NCBI GenBank assembly: GCA_903928615.1
Contig: CAIYRJ010000032.1
Coordinates: 1-9,794 of the forward strand
Direction of reading: 5' to 3'
Length of the DNA stretch: 9,794 bases
Origin: an uncultured Actinomycetes bacterium
GTDB lineage: Bacteria; Actinomycetota; Thermoleophilia; Miltoncostaeales; Miltoncostaeaceae
The number at the start of each line of letters is the position of its first letter. Within the stretch, counting starts at the first letter, position 1. Under the pieces are notes generated by a model. That model was not told the DNA's origin. It saw nothing but the letters and a program-made list of their open reading frames with translations, and made no database searches. Positions 5,203-9,794 of the stretch are shown one piece after another. The translations under genes were made by a program, and so were the position numbers.

Positions 5203-6060
5203 ATGAGCACGGTGACCGCATACGAGGTGGCGATGGCCCTCGAGCGCGCCGACGCGTCGGCGCGCGTGCTCGGCGCGCGTGCGCTCGCGGCCCGCCATGG
5301 CCCCGGCCCCGCCGCGGCCTTCTCGGCGCTCGCCATCGCCGGTCCGGAGGGTCTCGTGCCCCCGGTGGGCACCGGAGGCGCGCTCGCCGCCCGGCACCTC
5401 GAGCAGGCAGCGCTCGCGGCCGCCGCCGGTGGCGATGCACTGCCCTCCGACGTCTCGGAGGCACTCGCCCACGCGGCGACGGCCGCGCGCGCGCAGGCCG
5501 GCGGGGCGAACGCGCTCGACCCGCGCGGCGCCGCCATCGCGGTACGACGCGAGGTGGCGGCGGTGCGCGGGCTCGCCGCGGATGCCATGCCGCGCGACGA
5601 CGCCTGGCACGCAATGCGCCTGGGCACCTACCTCCCCCGGGCCGGATGGATGGGCGCGCTCCTGCTCTCGTGCGCCGAGGTGGCGCGCGCGGAGCCGGAC
5701 ACGTCCGGGTCCGTATGGCACGCCGCCGCGCTGGTGGCGGGGGCCGACCCGGGCGACATGGGCGATGCGGTGCTGTGCACCCTGCTCGCGGACGGCGACC
5801 ACCCCGTGTCGGTGGCCCACGCCATCGACCAGGTCACCGGCGCGCTGTTCGCGCTCGCGCGCAGCGGAGGCGCCGACGGCGGGCCGCTGGCCCTCGCCCG
5901 GGCCACAGGGGCACGGCTGTCCACGGCATGCGCGCCGGGAGCAGTCGCCCCCGCGGGCCCGGAGGTGATCGCCGAGGTTCTCGATGCCATCGGCGCGATC
6001 GCCGGGTCCACGCGGCTCGGCGCGGCCACCGCCCCGACCCGCGAACCGGTGGCTGCCTGA
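5203..6060 (+). CDS. Divergent alpha-E (DUF403)-like all-helical protein
   Basis: A 285-aa, alanine-rich, helical protein with no signal peptide. I read it as a diverged alpha-E domain protein (DUF403, PF04168). The evidence is a repeated signature: ALERADASARVLG near the N-terminus (residues 12-24) and MRLGTYLPRAGWMGALL at 138-154, which parallel the family's 'LERAxNTAR' and 'RLGTFLERADNTAR' segments. Between them VRREVAAVRG (114-123) resembles the family's 'ARENARAVRG'. After the second repeat come a Trp (172) and LLADGDHPVSVAHAIDQV (194-211), like 'LLxDxxFPRSV'. Several usual residues are replaced, for example Pro-145 for Glu in the second repeat. Alpha-E proteins usually accompany ATP-grasp ligases and transglutaminase-like genes; none is present here. 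The -1 start at 4972 is rejected. The family call is from memory and moderate. Confidence 0.6.
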   Translation: MSTVTAYEVAMALERADASARVLGARALAARHGPGPAAAFSALAIAGPEGLVPPVGTGGALAARHLEQAALAAAAGGDALPSDVSEALAHAATAARAQAGGANALDPRGAAIAVRREVAAVRGLAADAMPRDDAWHAMRLGTYLPRAGWMGALLLSCAEVARAEPDTSGSVWHAAALVAGADPGDMGDAVLCTLLADGDHPVSVAHAIDQVTGALFALARSGGADGGPLALARATGARLSTACAPGAVAPAGPEVIAEVLDAIGAIAGSTRLGAATAPTREPVAA

Positions 6061-6069
6061 GCTGGCGCG

Positions 6070-6075
6070 TATCCT
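6070..6075 (+). promoter_or_regulatory. -10 element TATCCT, probable leaderless start of the 6082 gene
   Basis: TATCCT starts 10 nt after the previous stop codon and ends 6 nt before the ATG at 6082, with no ribosome site between. Any -35 would lie inside the alpha-E-like gene. Confidence 0.5.
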
Positions 6076-6081
6076 CACGGC

Positions 6082-6285
6082 ATGTGGCCGCTCGGGTTCA
6101 GTCGCTTCGACATCATCGCGTGGGCCGTCGCCGTGCTCGCCGGCGTGGCCGTGACCGCCATCGGGTGGTCCACCGGGGCGCGCCTCGGGGCGGCGATCGC
6201 CGTGGGCGCCATCGTCCTGGTGATCGTCATCGTGGCGGCGATGCTGTGGGATGCCCGCGGCAAGTCGTTCCCCAACGGATCCTGA
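6082..6285 (+). CDS. Two-helix small membrane protein, function unknown
   Basis: A 67-aa protein with two hydrophobic helices at about 10-29 (DIIAWAVAVLAGVAVTAIG) and 36-55 (GAAIAVGAIVLVIVIVAAML), joined by a short Ser-Thr-Gly-Ala-Arg turn, and ending in a charged tail DARGKSFPNGS. The ATG is placed by a TATCCT promoter exactly 6 nt upstream. The stop is followed after 7 nt by the GTG of the regulator gene, with GAGG overlapping the junction, so the two are probably one transcript. No family recognised. It could be a membrane partner of the regulator, which is only inference. Confidence 0.7.
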   Translation: MWPLGFSRFDIIAWAVAVLAGVAVTAIGWSTGARLGAAIAVGAIVLVIVIVAAMLWDARGKSFPNGS

Positions 6286-6292
6286 GGCCATC

Positions 6293-7039
6293 GTGGGCAC
6301 GGGCCACGACCAGCCGGCACGCTCGGCCCGTCGCTGGCTCGGCGTGCGCGAGCGGCAGCTCGCGCCCGGCCGCCGCACCCTGACCACCAGCGAGGCGGCG
6401 GCCATGTTGGGCGTGAGCGTGCCGACGATCCGGCTCTGGGCCGACAGCGGGCGCGTGCCCTGCCATCGCACGGCCGGCGGCCACCGGCGCTTCGAGGTGG
6501 AGGAGCTCGCCGACTGGCTGCGCAGCGCCGACGCGCCGCCGCCGCGCGCGGTGAGGTCGGCGCCCGCCGATCTGGAGTTCCTGCCGTGCCCGCTGCTCGC
6601 CCGGTACCTCACCTCGCGCACCGAGGCCGTGGCCGATCGCCTGCGCGCGCACCCCGACGGCGCCCCCGCGCTGCCCGTTCCCCCGCCCGGCGCCACCGCC
6701 GCGCTGCATGACGCCCAGCGGTACGTGCGCCCCCTGGCGCGCGCCCTCGAGACCGGCCGCCTCGGCCAGCTCGACGACCGCGCCGAGGCCACCGGCCTGC
6801 GCGGGGTGGTGCGCGGCCAGGAGGTGGACGTGGTGCTGCGCGACCGCCGCCTGTCGACCGCCGTGCTCGCCGAGGCGCAGGGGGCGCGCGACCGGGGGGT
6901 GGACATCGAGGAGGGCTCCATCGACGTCCTGCGCGCCGCCGTCGAGGCCATCACGGCCGGACTGGTGCGCGGCATGGCCGAGGGACTCGATCCCCTCGCC
7001 GACCAGGAGCCTCCCCCGCTCCCGCCGGCGCAGGCCTAG
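6293..7039 (+). CDS. BldC/excisionase-like helix-turn-helix regulator with C-terminal helical domain
   Basis: A 248-aa protein from the GTG at 6293, chosen because TGAGG ends 6 nt upstream. An ATG at 6251 would overlap the previous gene by 35 nt. Residues about 29-76 are a MerR/excisionase-type winged helix: LTTSEAAAMLGVSVPTIRLWADSG, then the wing RTAGGHRRFEVEELADWL, closely like BldC and HTH_17 proteins. A Pro/Ala linker follows. Residues about 95-235 are a helical domain (ARYLTSRTEAVADRL, AQRYVRPLARALETG, GLRGVVRGQEVDVVLRDRRL, DVLRAAVEAITAGLVRGM) that may sense or dimerise, with a layout like RsbR-type N-terminal domains. The ligand is unknown. The tail is Pro-rich. DNA binding is well supported; whether it activates or represses is not readable. 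Confidence 0.85.
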   Translation: MGTGHDQPARSARRWLGVRERQLAPGRRTLTTSEAAAMLGVSVPTIRLWADSGRVPCHRTAGGHRRFEVEELADWLRSADAPPPRAVRSAPADLEFLPCPLLARYLTSRTEAVADRLRAHPDGAPALPVPPPGATAALHDAQRYVRPLARALETGRLGQLDDRAEATGLRGVVRGQEVDVVLRDRRLSTAVLAEAQGARDRGVDIEEGSIDVLRAAVEAITAGLVRGMAEGLDPLADQEPPPLPPAQA

Positions 7040-7071
7040 GCGGCACCGGGCACCGCGCGGGGGCACCAATG

Positions 7072-7097
7072 CCGAGGGCCCCTTGCGGGGCCCTCGG
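7072..7097. terminator. Bidirectional hairpin between the regulator gene and rnpB
   Basis: An 11-bp perfect stem (CCGAGGGCCCC / GGGGCCCTCGG) with loop TTGC lies between two convergent transcripts, 33 nt after the regulator's stop and 5 nt after the rnpB 3' end. There is no T-run on either side, so it is hairpin-only by sequence. Confidence 0.7.
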
Positions 7098-7101
7098 GTT
7101 A

Positions 7102-7427
7102 GCGAGCCATAAGCCGGATTCTGTCGTGGGCAGTCATCCATCTGGGACGTCCGTTGCCGGACGCCTCCTGCGGCCTACCCGGGACTCGGCGAGCAACCTG
7201 ATGTCGTCCCTGTTCGGCCTTGCACCGGGTGGGGTTTACCCAGCCGGCCCGTCACCGGACCGCTGGTGCGCTCTTACCGCACCTTTTCACCCTTACCTCC
7301 GAAGAGGCGGTTTCGTTTCTGTGGCACTTTCCCTCGGGTTTCCCCGGCTGGCCGTTAGCCAGCACCCTTGCTCTGCGGTGTCCGGACTTTCCTCGAGGCC
7401 CGAGGGCCCCGCGACTGCCTGGCTCGC
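7102..7427 (-). ncRNA. rnpB: RNase P RNA component
   Basis: The catalytic RNA of RNase P, which removes the 5' leader of tRNA precursors. On the minus strand the ends pair as helix P1: GCGAGCC (7427-7421) with GGCTCGC (7108-7102). Near the 5' end is the conserved GAGGAAAGTCCGGACACC (7394-7377). Near the 3' end is the equally conserved ACAGAATCCGGCTTATGG (7124-7107). The loop GGGTAAACCC around 7241-7232 resembles the L15 element that pairs with the tRNA CCA end, and AGCGCACC around 7273 follows the usual conserved layout. At about 326 nt it is in the normal range and looks type-A-like. The ends are defined by P1 to within a few bases. It lies 17 nt downstream of the lexA stop, with its own promoter. 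Confidence 0.95.
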
Positions 7428-7433
7428 AGCCGC

Positions 7434-7462
7434 AGGGTACCGCGCTAGAGGTCGCGCATCAC
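7434..7462 (-). promoter_or_regulatory. rnpB promoter (-10 TACCCT, weak -35 GTGATG)
   Basis: TACCCT (7439-7434) ends 6 nt before the P1-defined 5' end of rnpB. GTGATG (7462-7457) lies 17 bp upstream as a weak -35, inside the last codons of lexA. This calibrates the -10-to-start distance in this genome. Confidence 0.6.
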
Positions 7463-8050
7463 CCCGACGACCCGGCCGATCACCGTGATGTCCGGGCTGC
7501 GGATGGGCTCGTAGGCCTCGTTCTCGGCCTCCAGGCGCACCCCGCCGGGCTCGCGGAACACGCGCTTCACCGTGGCCTCGTCCTCCAGCAGCGCCACCAC
7601 GATCTGCCCGTCGCGGGCGTCGGACTGCTGCTTCACGGCCACGAGGTCGCCATCGAGGATGCCCGCGTTGATCATCGAGTCGCCCTTCACGCGCAGCAGG
7701 TAGTCCGCTGCGAATGGCGCGGCCACGTGGTCCTCCACGTGCTCCTCGGCGAGGATCGGCGATCCGGCCGCCACGGCGCCCACCAGCGGGAGCGTCATCG
7801 GCGCCGGCGCGGCCGACGCCGCCTGCTTGCCGCCCTGCAGCCCCACCAACATGGCGCGGGGCTTCGAGGGATCGCGCTTGAGGTGGCCACCCTCCTCGAG
7901 CTTCTCGAGGTGCCGGTGCACGGTGGATGGCGACGCCAGGCCCACGCCGGTGCCGATCTCGCGCACGGTCGGCGGGTAGCCGTGCCGCTCCACGTGGTCC
8001 TCGATGAAGGCCAGGATCTCGGCCTGCCTGCCGGTTGGTGCCGTCGCCAT
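7445..8050 (-). CDS. lexA: LexA repressor, SOS response
   Basis: A 201-aa autocleaving repressor of the SOS regulon. The N-terminal winged helix-turn-helix covers about 6-65 (GRQAEILAFIEDHVERHGYPPTVREIG, then GLASPSTVHRHLEKLEEGGHL as the recognition region). The hinge holds the Ala95-Gly96 cleavage site in GAVAAGSP. The C-terminal peptidase domain has the catalytic Ser125 in KGDSM and Lys162 in ATVKRVF. All catalytic parts are present, so RecA-stimulated self-cleavage is expected. The start is the ATG at 8048-8050; GGGGG about 9 nt upstream may be the ribosome site. A perfect GAAC-N4-GTTC operator overlaps its own promoter, indicating autoregulation. No other SOS gene is seen beside it; the ogt gene lies about 1.2 kb away without a LexA box. 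Confidence 0.96.
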   Translation of the reverse strand: MATAPTGRQAEILAFIEDHVERHGYPPTVREIGTGVGLASPSTVHRHLEKLEEGGHLKRDPSKPRAMLVGLQGGKQAASAAPAPMTLPLVGAVAAGSPILAEEHVEDHVAAPFAADYLLRVKGDSMINAGILDGDLVAVKQQSDARDGQIVVALLEDEATVKRVFREPGGVRLEAENEAYEPIRSPDITVIGRVVGVMRDL

Positions 8051-8076
8051 GGGTGATGCCCCCGGGTAGGAAGTGT

Positions 8077-8090
8077 CGAACTGGTGTTCG
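8077..8090. promoter_or_regulatory. LexA operator (SOS box) of lexA
   Basis: CGAACTGGTGTTCG is a perfect CGAAC-N4-GTTCG palindrome, the LexA box type of Gram-positive bacteria and actinobacteria. It is 26 nt upstream of the ATG and directly downstream of the candidate -10, covering the likely transcript start, so LexA would block initiation. Confidence 0.85.
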
Positions 8091-8092
8091 CC

Positions 8093-8098
8093 ACGATA
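8093..8098 (-). promoter_or_regulatory. Candidate -10 TATCGT of lexA
   Basis: TATCGT on the minus strand ends 2 bp before the LexA box, predicting a start near 8086 inside the box. No strong -35 is visible. Confidence 0.4.
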
Positions 8099-8127
8099 GC
8101 AACGGCTCCTGCTGCTCCCTCTGCTGC

Positions 8128-8133
8128 TACATT
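8128..8133 (+). promoter_or_regulatory. Candidate -10 TACATT of the tRNA-Leu gene
   Basis: TACATT lies 35 nt before the tRNA and would give a 5' leader of about 29 nt for RNase P to remove. No good -35 is seen. Divergent from the lexA promoter. Confidence 0.35.
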
Positions 8134-8168
8134 GCCCCGCGCTGTCCGAGGGCTGGACGGCACCTCGT

Positions 8169-8253
<85 letters not shown>

Positions 8254-8260
8254 TCGAAAC

Positions 8261-8292
8261 GACAAGGGCCGCCCCTCGGGGCGGCCCTTGTC
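8261..8292 (+). terminator. Strong hairpin terminator after tRNA-Leu
   Basis: A 14-bp perfect stem (GACAAGGGCCGCCC / GGGCGGCCCTTGTC) with loop CTCG starts 8 nt after the tRNA. Only mixed sequence (ACATGTCG) follows, no T-run. It also lies behind the minus-strand 50-aa gene and may terminate both. Confidence 0.75.
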
Positions 8293-8333
8293 ACATGTCG
8301 TTCCGGCGACGCGCGCCGGTGCGCTGAGGCGCC

Positions 8334-8486
8334 CTACCCGAAGATCGCCTGGATGAGCCACACGACCCAGGCGATGACGTACATCGAGAAGACCCCGATG
8401 AGGTAGAGGACGATGCCGGCGATGATCAGCGCGACGAACGCGCCGACGAAGCGGACCGGCAGTGAGCGCAGGACGGAACTATTCAC
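8334..8486 (-). CDS. 50-aa small membrane protein, function unknown
   Basis: A short gene starting with GTG (8484-8486) and ending with TAG. The protein begins MNSSVLRSLPVRFVG, then is almost entirely hydrophobic: one long or two short helices at about 13-31 (FVGAFVALIIAGIVLYLIG) and 34-50 (SMYVIAWVVWLIQAIFG). TAGAGT ends 7 nt before the GTG and no ribosome site is present, as for other leaderless starts here. Codon third positions are strongly G/C like its neighbours, and the hydrophobic reading is not explained by any other frame. It lies 72 nt downstream of secG on the same strand but has its own promoter. No family recognised. Confidence 0.7.
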   Translation of the reverse strand: MNSSVLRSLPVRFVGAFVALIIAGIVLYLIGVFSMYVIAWVVWLIQAIFG

Positions 8487-8493
8487 GGGCGGA

Positions 8494-8499
8494 ACTCTA
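8494..8499 (-). promoter_or_regulatory. -10 element TAGAGT of the 50-aa membrane protein gene
   Basis: TAGAGT on the minus strand ends 7 nt before the GTG start, with no Shine-Dalgarno between. Confidence 0.4.
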
Positions 8500-8558
8500 C
8501 CCGGCACGCGGGGGGCAAGGCGGCCAACTACCGGGGGCTGAGTGTCCCTAGGGCGTCG

Positions 8559-8792
8559 TCAGGTCATCACGACGCTGAGCACGTACGTCATGAGGAAGAA
8601 CAGCACCGCCACGATCACGGTGATGCGGGTGAGGTTCTTCTCGACGATGGCGGATGATCCGCCGTACGCGCTCGAGCCGCCGCCCACGCCGAAGGCGCCG
8701 GACAGACCCGAATCCTTGCCGCTGTGCATGAGGATCAGGACGACCAGCAGCACGCAGAGCAGCACGTGTATGACGACCAGGAATGCGACCAC
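8559..8792 (-). CDS. secG: Protein-export membrane protein SecG
   Basis: A 77-aa subunit of the SecYEG translocon, which assists protein export across the cytoplasmic membrane. Helix 1 spans about 3-22 (AFLVVIHVLLCVLLVVLILM). The conserved cytoplasmic loop follows, HSGKDSGLSGAFGVGGGSSAYG (23-44, nearly identical to the family's 'K..GL....GGG....F/YG' pattern). Then comes NLTRITVIVAVLFFLMTYVLSVVM as helix 2. Length is normal. The start codon is GTG at 8790-8792, with TACTGT 8 nt upstream and no ribosome site, so the message may be leaderless or nearly so. In many bacteria secG follows tpiA; here it follows ogt by 39 nt. Confidence 0.96.
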   Translation of the reverse strand: MVAFLVVIHVLLCVLLVVLILMHSGKDSGLSGAFGVGGGSSAYGGSSAIVEKNLTRITVIVAVLFFLMTYVLSVVMT

Positions 8793-8800
8793 GGCGCGGC

Positions 8801-8806
8801 ACAGTA
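8801..8806 (-). promoter_or_regulatory. -10 element TACTGT of secG
   Basis: TACTGT on the minus strand ends 8 nt before the secG GTG. It lies in the 39-nt gap after ogt, so secG can be transcribed alone. Confidence 0.4.
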
Positions 8807-8831
8807 GCAGCGATGGGCCGCCCGGCGGCGC

Positions 8832-9299
8832 TCAGGTCGCCGTGGGCAGCGCCCCCTCCGCGCGCAGCATCCGGCGCTTCGCATCGGTGCCGCCCGCCGA
8901 GTAGTCGCCGAGGCCGCCGTCGGACCGCACCACGCGGTGGCAGGGGATAACCACCGGGAGCGGATTCGTCGCCATGGCGGATCCCGCCGCGCGGGCGGCC
9001 CCCGGGCTCCCCGCCCGGCGGGCGAGCTCCGAGTAGGTGATCACCTGCCCGCGCGGGATCGCCCGGCATGCACGGAGCGCCCTCCCACGGAACCCACCGG
9101 GCAGCAACGCCCAGTCGGGATCCGCCGGAGCCCCCCGGCCATCGCCCGCAACCACGCGCGCGGCGCCCGCCGCAATCGCCCGCCGGGTGGCCTCGCGCCG
9201 CGAGGTGGCCACCGCCACCACGCCGCCCTCCCGCCAGGCCATCCAGCGGTCCCCGTGCTCGGTGGCCACGCGCGCCACCTGCGCCTCCCACTCCGACAT
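8832..9299 (-). CDS. ogt: Methylated-DNA--protein-cysteine methyltransferase
   Basis: A 155-aa suicide DNA repair protein that takes the alkyl group from O6-alkylguanine onto its own cysteine. The C-terminal DNA-binding and active-site half is complete: FRGRALRACRAIPRGQVITYSELARRAG (70-97, helix-turn-helix with the finger motif), AAGSAMATNP (104-113) and the active site PVVIPCHRVVRSDGGLGDYSAGG, with acceptor Cys120 in PCHRV. The N-terminal half is short and degenerate, as in many Ogt proteins. There is no Ada-type regulatory domain. The ATG at 9297-9299 is 14 nt from the divergent thioesterase ATG, and no LexA box is present. The symbol ogt rather than ada is based on its domain content only. 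Confidence 0.93.
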   Translation of the reverse strand: MSEWEAQVARVATEHGDRWMAWREGGVVAVATSRREATRRAIAAGAARVVAGDGRGAPADPDWALLPGGFRGRALRACRAIPRGQVITYSELARRAGSPGAARAAGSAMATNPLPVVIPCHRVVRSDGGLGDYSAGGTDAKRRMLRAEGALPTAT

Positions 9300-9301
9300 G
9301 C

Positions 9302-9311
9302 GACGATGTTG
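9302..9311. promoter_or_regulatory. Overlapping divergent weak -10 elements between ogt and the thioesterase gene
   Basis: Only 14 nt (9300-9313) separate the two ATGs. Plus-strand GACGAT (9302-9307) ends 6 nt before the thioesterase ATG. Minus-strand CAACAT (9311-9306) ends 6 nt before the ogt ATG. Each keeps the conserved A2 and T6 but lacks T1. Confidence 0.3.
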
Positions 9312-9313
9312 CC

Positions 9314-9748
9314 ATGAGCACTGACGCCGGAGAGCTCCTCAACCCGCCCGAGATCACGCACTGCTTCGTATGCGGGTCCGACAACGAGTCGGGCCTCGGC
9401 CTGCATGTGTTCCGCGACGGCACCGACGCGGTGGCCACCTGGACCCCCGATGAGCGCTTCCAGGGATGGCCCGAGCGCCTGCATGGTGGCGTGGTCGGGT
9501 TGCTCGTGGACGAGATGCTCGTGTACGCCGGCGCGCCGCATGACCTCTGGGGGATGACAGCCAAGGTGCGCTACTGGCTGCGCAAGCCCGTGTCGCTGGA
9601 GGGCACCGAGCTCACGCTCCGCGGCAGGCTGATCCAGAAGAGCGACCGGGGCTTCCGCGCGGTGGTGAGCATCCACGCCGGCGAGGTGCTGGTGGCCGAG
9701 GGCGAGGGCATGTGCGTGCTGCTGCCCGATTCCCCCCGCCCCGGCTAG
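9314..9748 (+). CDS. Hotdog-fold thioesterase, PaaI-like
   Basis: A 144-aa protein of the hotdog-fold thioesterase superfamily (4HBT/PaaI type), which hydrolyses acyl-CoA thioesters. The N-terminus has HCFVCGSDNESGLGL (16-30), the 'CFVCG..N..GL' start common in this subgroup, with C17 and C20. FQGWPERLHGGVVGLLVDEM (49-68) holds the HGG turn and the central helix, with D66/E67 as candidate catalytic acid. VRYWLRKPV and ELTLRGRLIQKSDRGFRAVVSI are the usual hotdog strands. The start at 9314 is preferred over the longer upstream reading because the N-terminal motif begins here and the extra sequence only mirrors ogt. The substrate is unknown. Confidence 0.88.
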   Translation: MSTDAGELLNPPEITHCFVCGSDNESGLGLHVFRDGTDAVATWTPDERFQGWPERLHGGVVGLLVDEMLVYAGAPHDLWGMTAKVRYWLRKPVSLEGTELTLRGRLIQKSDRGFRAVVSIHAGEVLVAEGEGMCVLLPDSPRPG

Positions 9749-9758
9749 CTCGCGGCGA

Positions 9759-9790
9759 TAGGGTTCCCCGGCCCGTACGCCGACCGGAGG
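9759..9790 (+). promoter_or_regulatory. Promoter and Shine-Dalgarno of a gene beyond the right edge
   Basis: TAGGGT (9759-9764) predicts a start near 9771, and GGAGG at 9786-9790 is a strong ribosome site. A gene probably starts just outside the window. The ATG at 9791 is too close to GGAGG to be its likely start. Confidence 0.35.
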
Positions 9791-9794
9791 ATGA

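Noticed and set aside
4756..6975. A 739-codon minus-strand open frame
   Set aside because: It is Arg/Gly/His-rich low-complexity text lying opposite the alpha-E-like, membrane and regulator genes and running into bcp in another frame. GC-rich DNA produces such frames; it has no domain or ribosome site.
7069..8056. Plus-strand open frames across rnpB and lexA
   Set aside because: They cover the antisense of the conserved RNase P RNA and of lexA; their translations have no protein-family features.
8832..9299. SOS control of ogt by LexA
   Set aside because: No GAAC-N4-GTTC sequence was seen in or near the 14-bp spacer upstream of ogt.

Overview
The window is very GC-rich and strongly codon-biased, with tightly packed short operons on both strands. 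Start codons include GTG, and several promoters lie directly on the start codon. Together with the single LexA box of GAAC-N4-GTTC type and a prepilin-like protein with a GQATVE motif, this suggests a chromosomal segment of an actinobacterium. A deep lineage such as Thermoleophilia is my inference from protein style, not a database result. I see no insertion sequence, phage gene, CRISPR array or plasmid function. This looks like core chromosome with several poorly characterised small genes.

Left part (1-3480). A 3'-truncated prepilin-like (TadE-like) gene runs off the left edge. It is divergent from three small plus-strand genes: a coiled-coil protein, a tail-anchored zinc-ribbon protein and a second small zinc-ribbon protein. 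On the minus strand follow a four-TM membrane protein translationally coupled to a BtuF-like substrate-binding protein that lacks a signal peptide, then a GYD-domain protein. An unrecognised 105-aa protein diverges from the membrane-protein gene over a shared promoter.

Middle part (3490-7100). A minus-strand redox group holds a PrxQ/Bcp peroxiredoxin, then a nitroreductase-rhodanese pair with its own promoter. Divergent from it is an alanine-rich protein that I read as a diverged alpha-E (DUF403) protein. It is followed by a two-TM small membrane protein and a BldC-like helix-turn-helix regulator with a C-terminal helical domain.

Right part (7100-9794). The housekeeping block contains rnpB (RNase P RNA, minus), lexA (minus, with its own SOS box), tRNA-Leu(GAG) with a strong hairpin behind it, a 50-aa membrane protein, secG, and an ogt-type O6-alkylguanine repair gene. 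Ogt is divergent across only 14 bp from a hotdog-fold thioesterase. A promoter and Shine-Dalgarno for a further gene lie at the right edge.

The most general observation concerns promoters. The rnpB 5' end, fixed by RNA structure, lies 6 nt after a TACCCT hexamer. The same TA-n-n-n-T hexamer sits 6-8 nt before the start codons of six protein genes, so their mRNAs are probably leaderless. Genes without this arrangement carry good GGAGG-like Shine-Dalgarno sites. I found no convincing undescribed multi-gene system. The best leads are the orphan alpha-E protein, the cytosolic BtuF-like pair and the bidirectional leaderless promoters.
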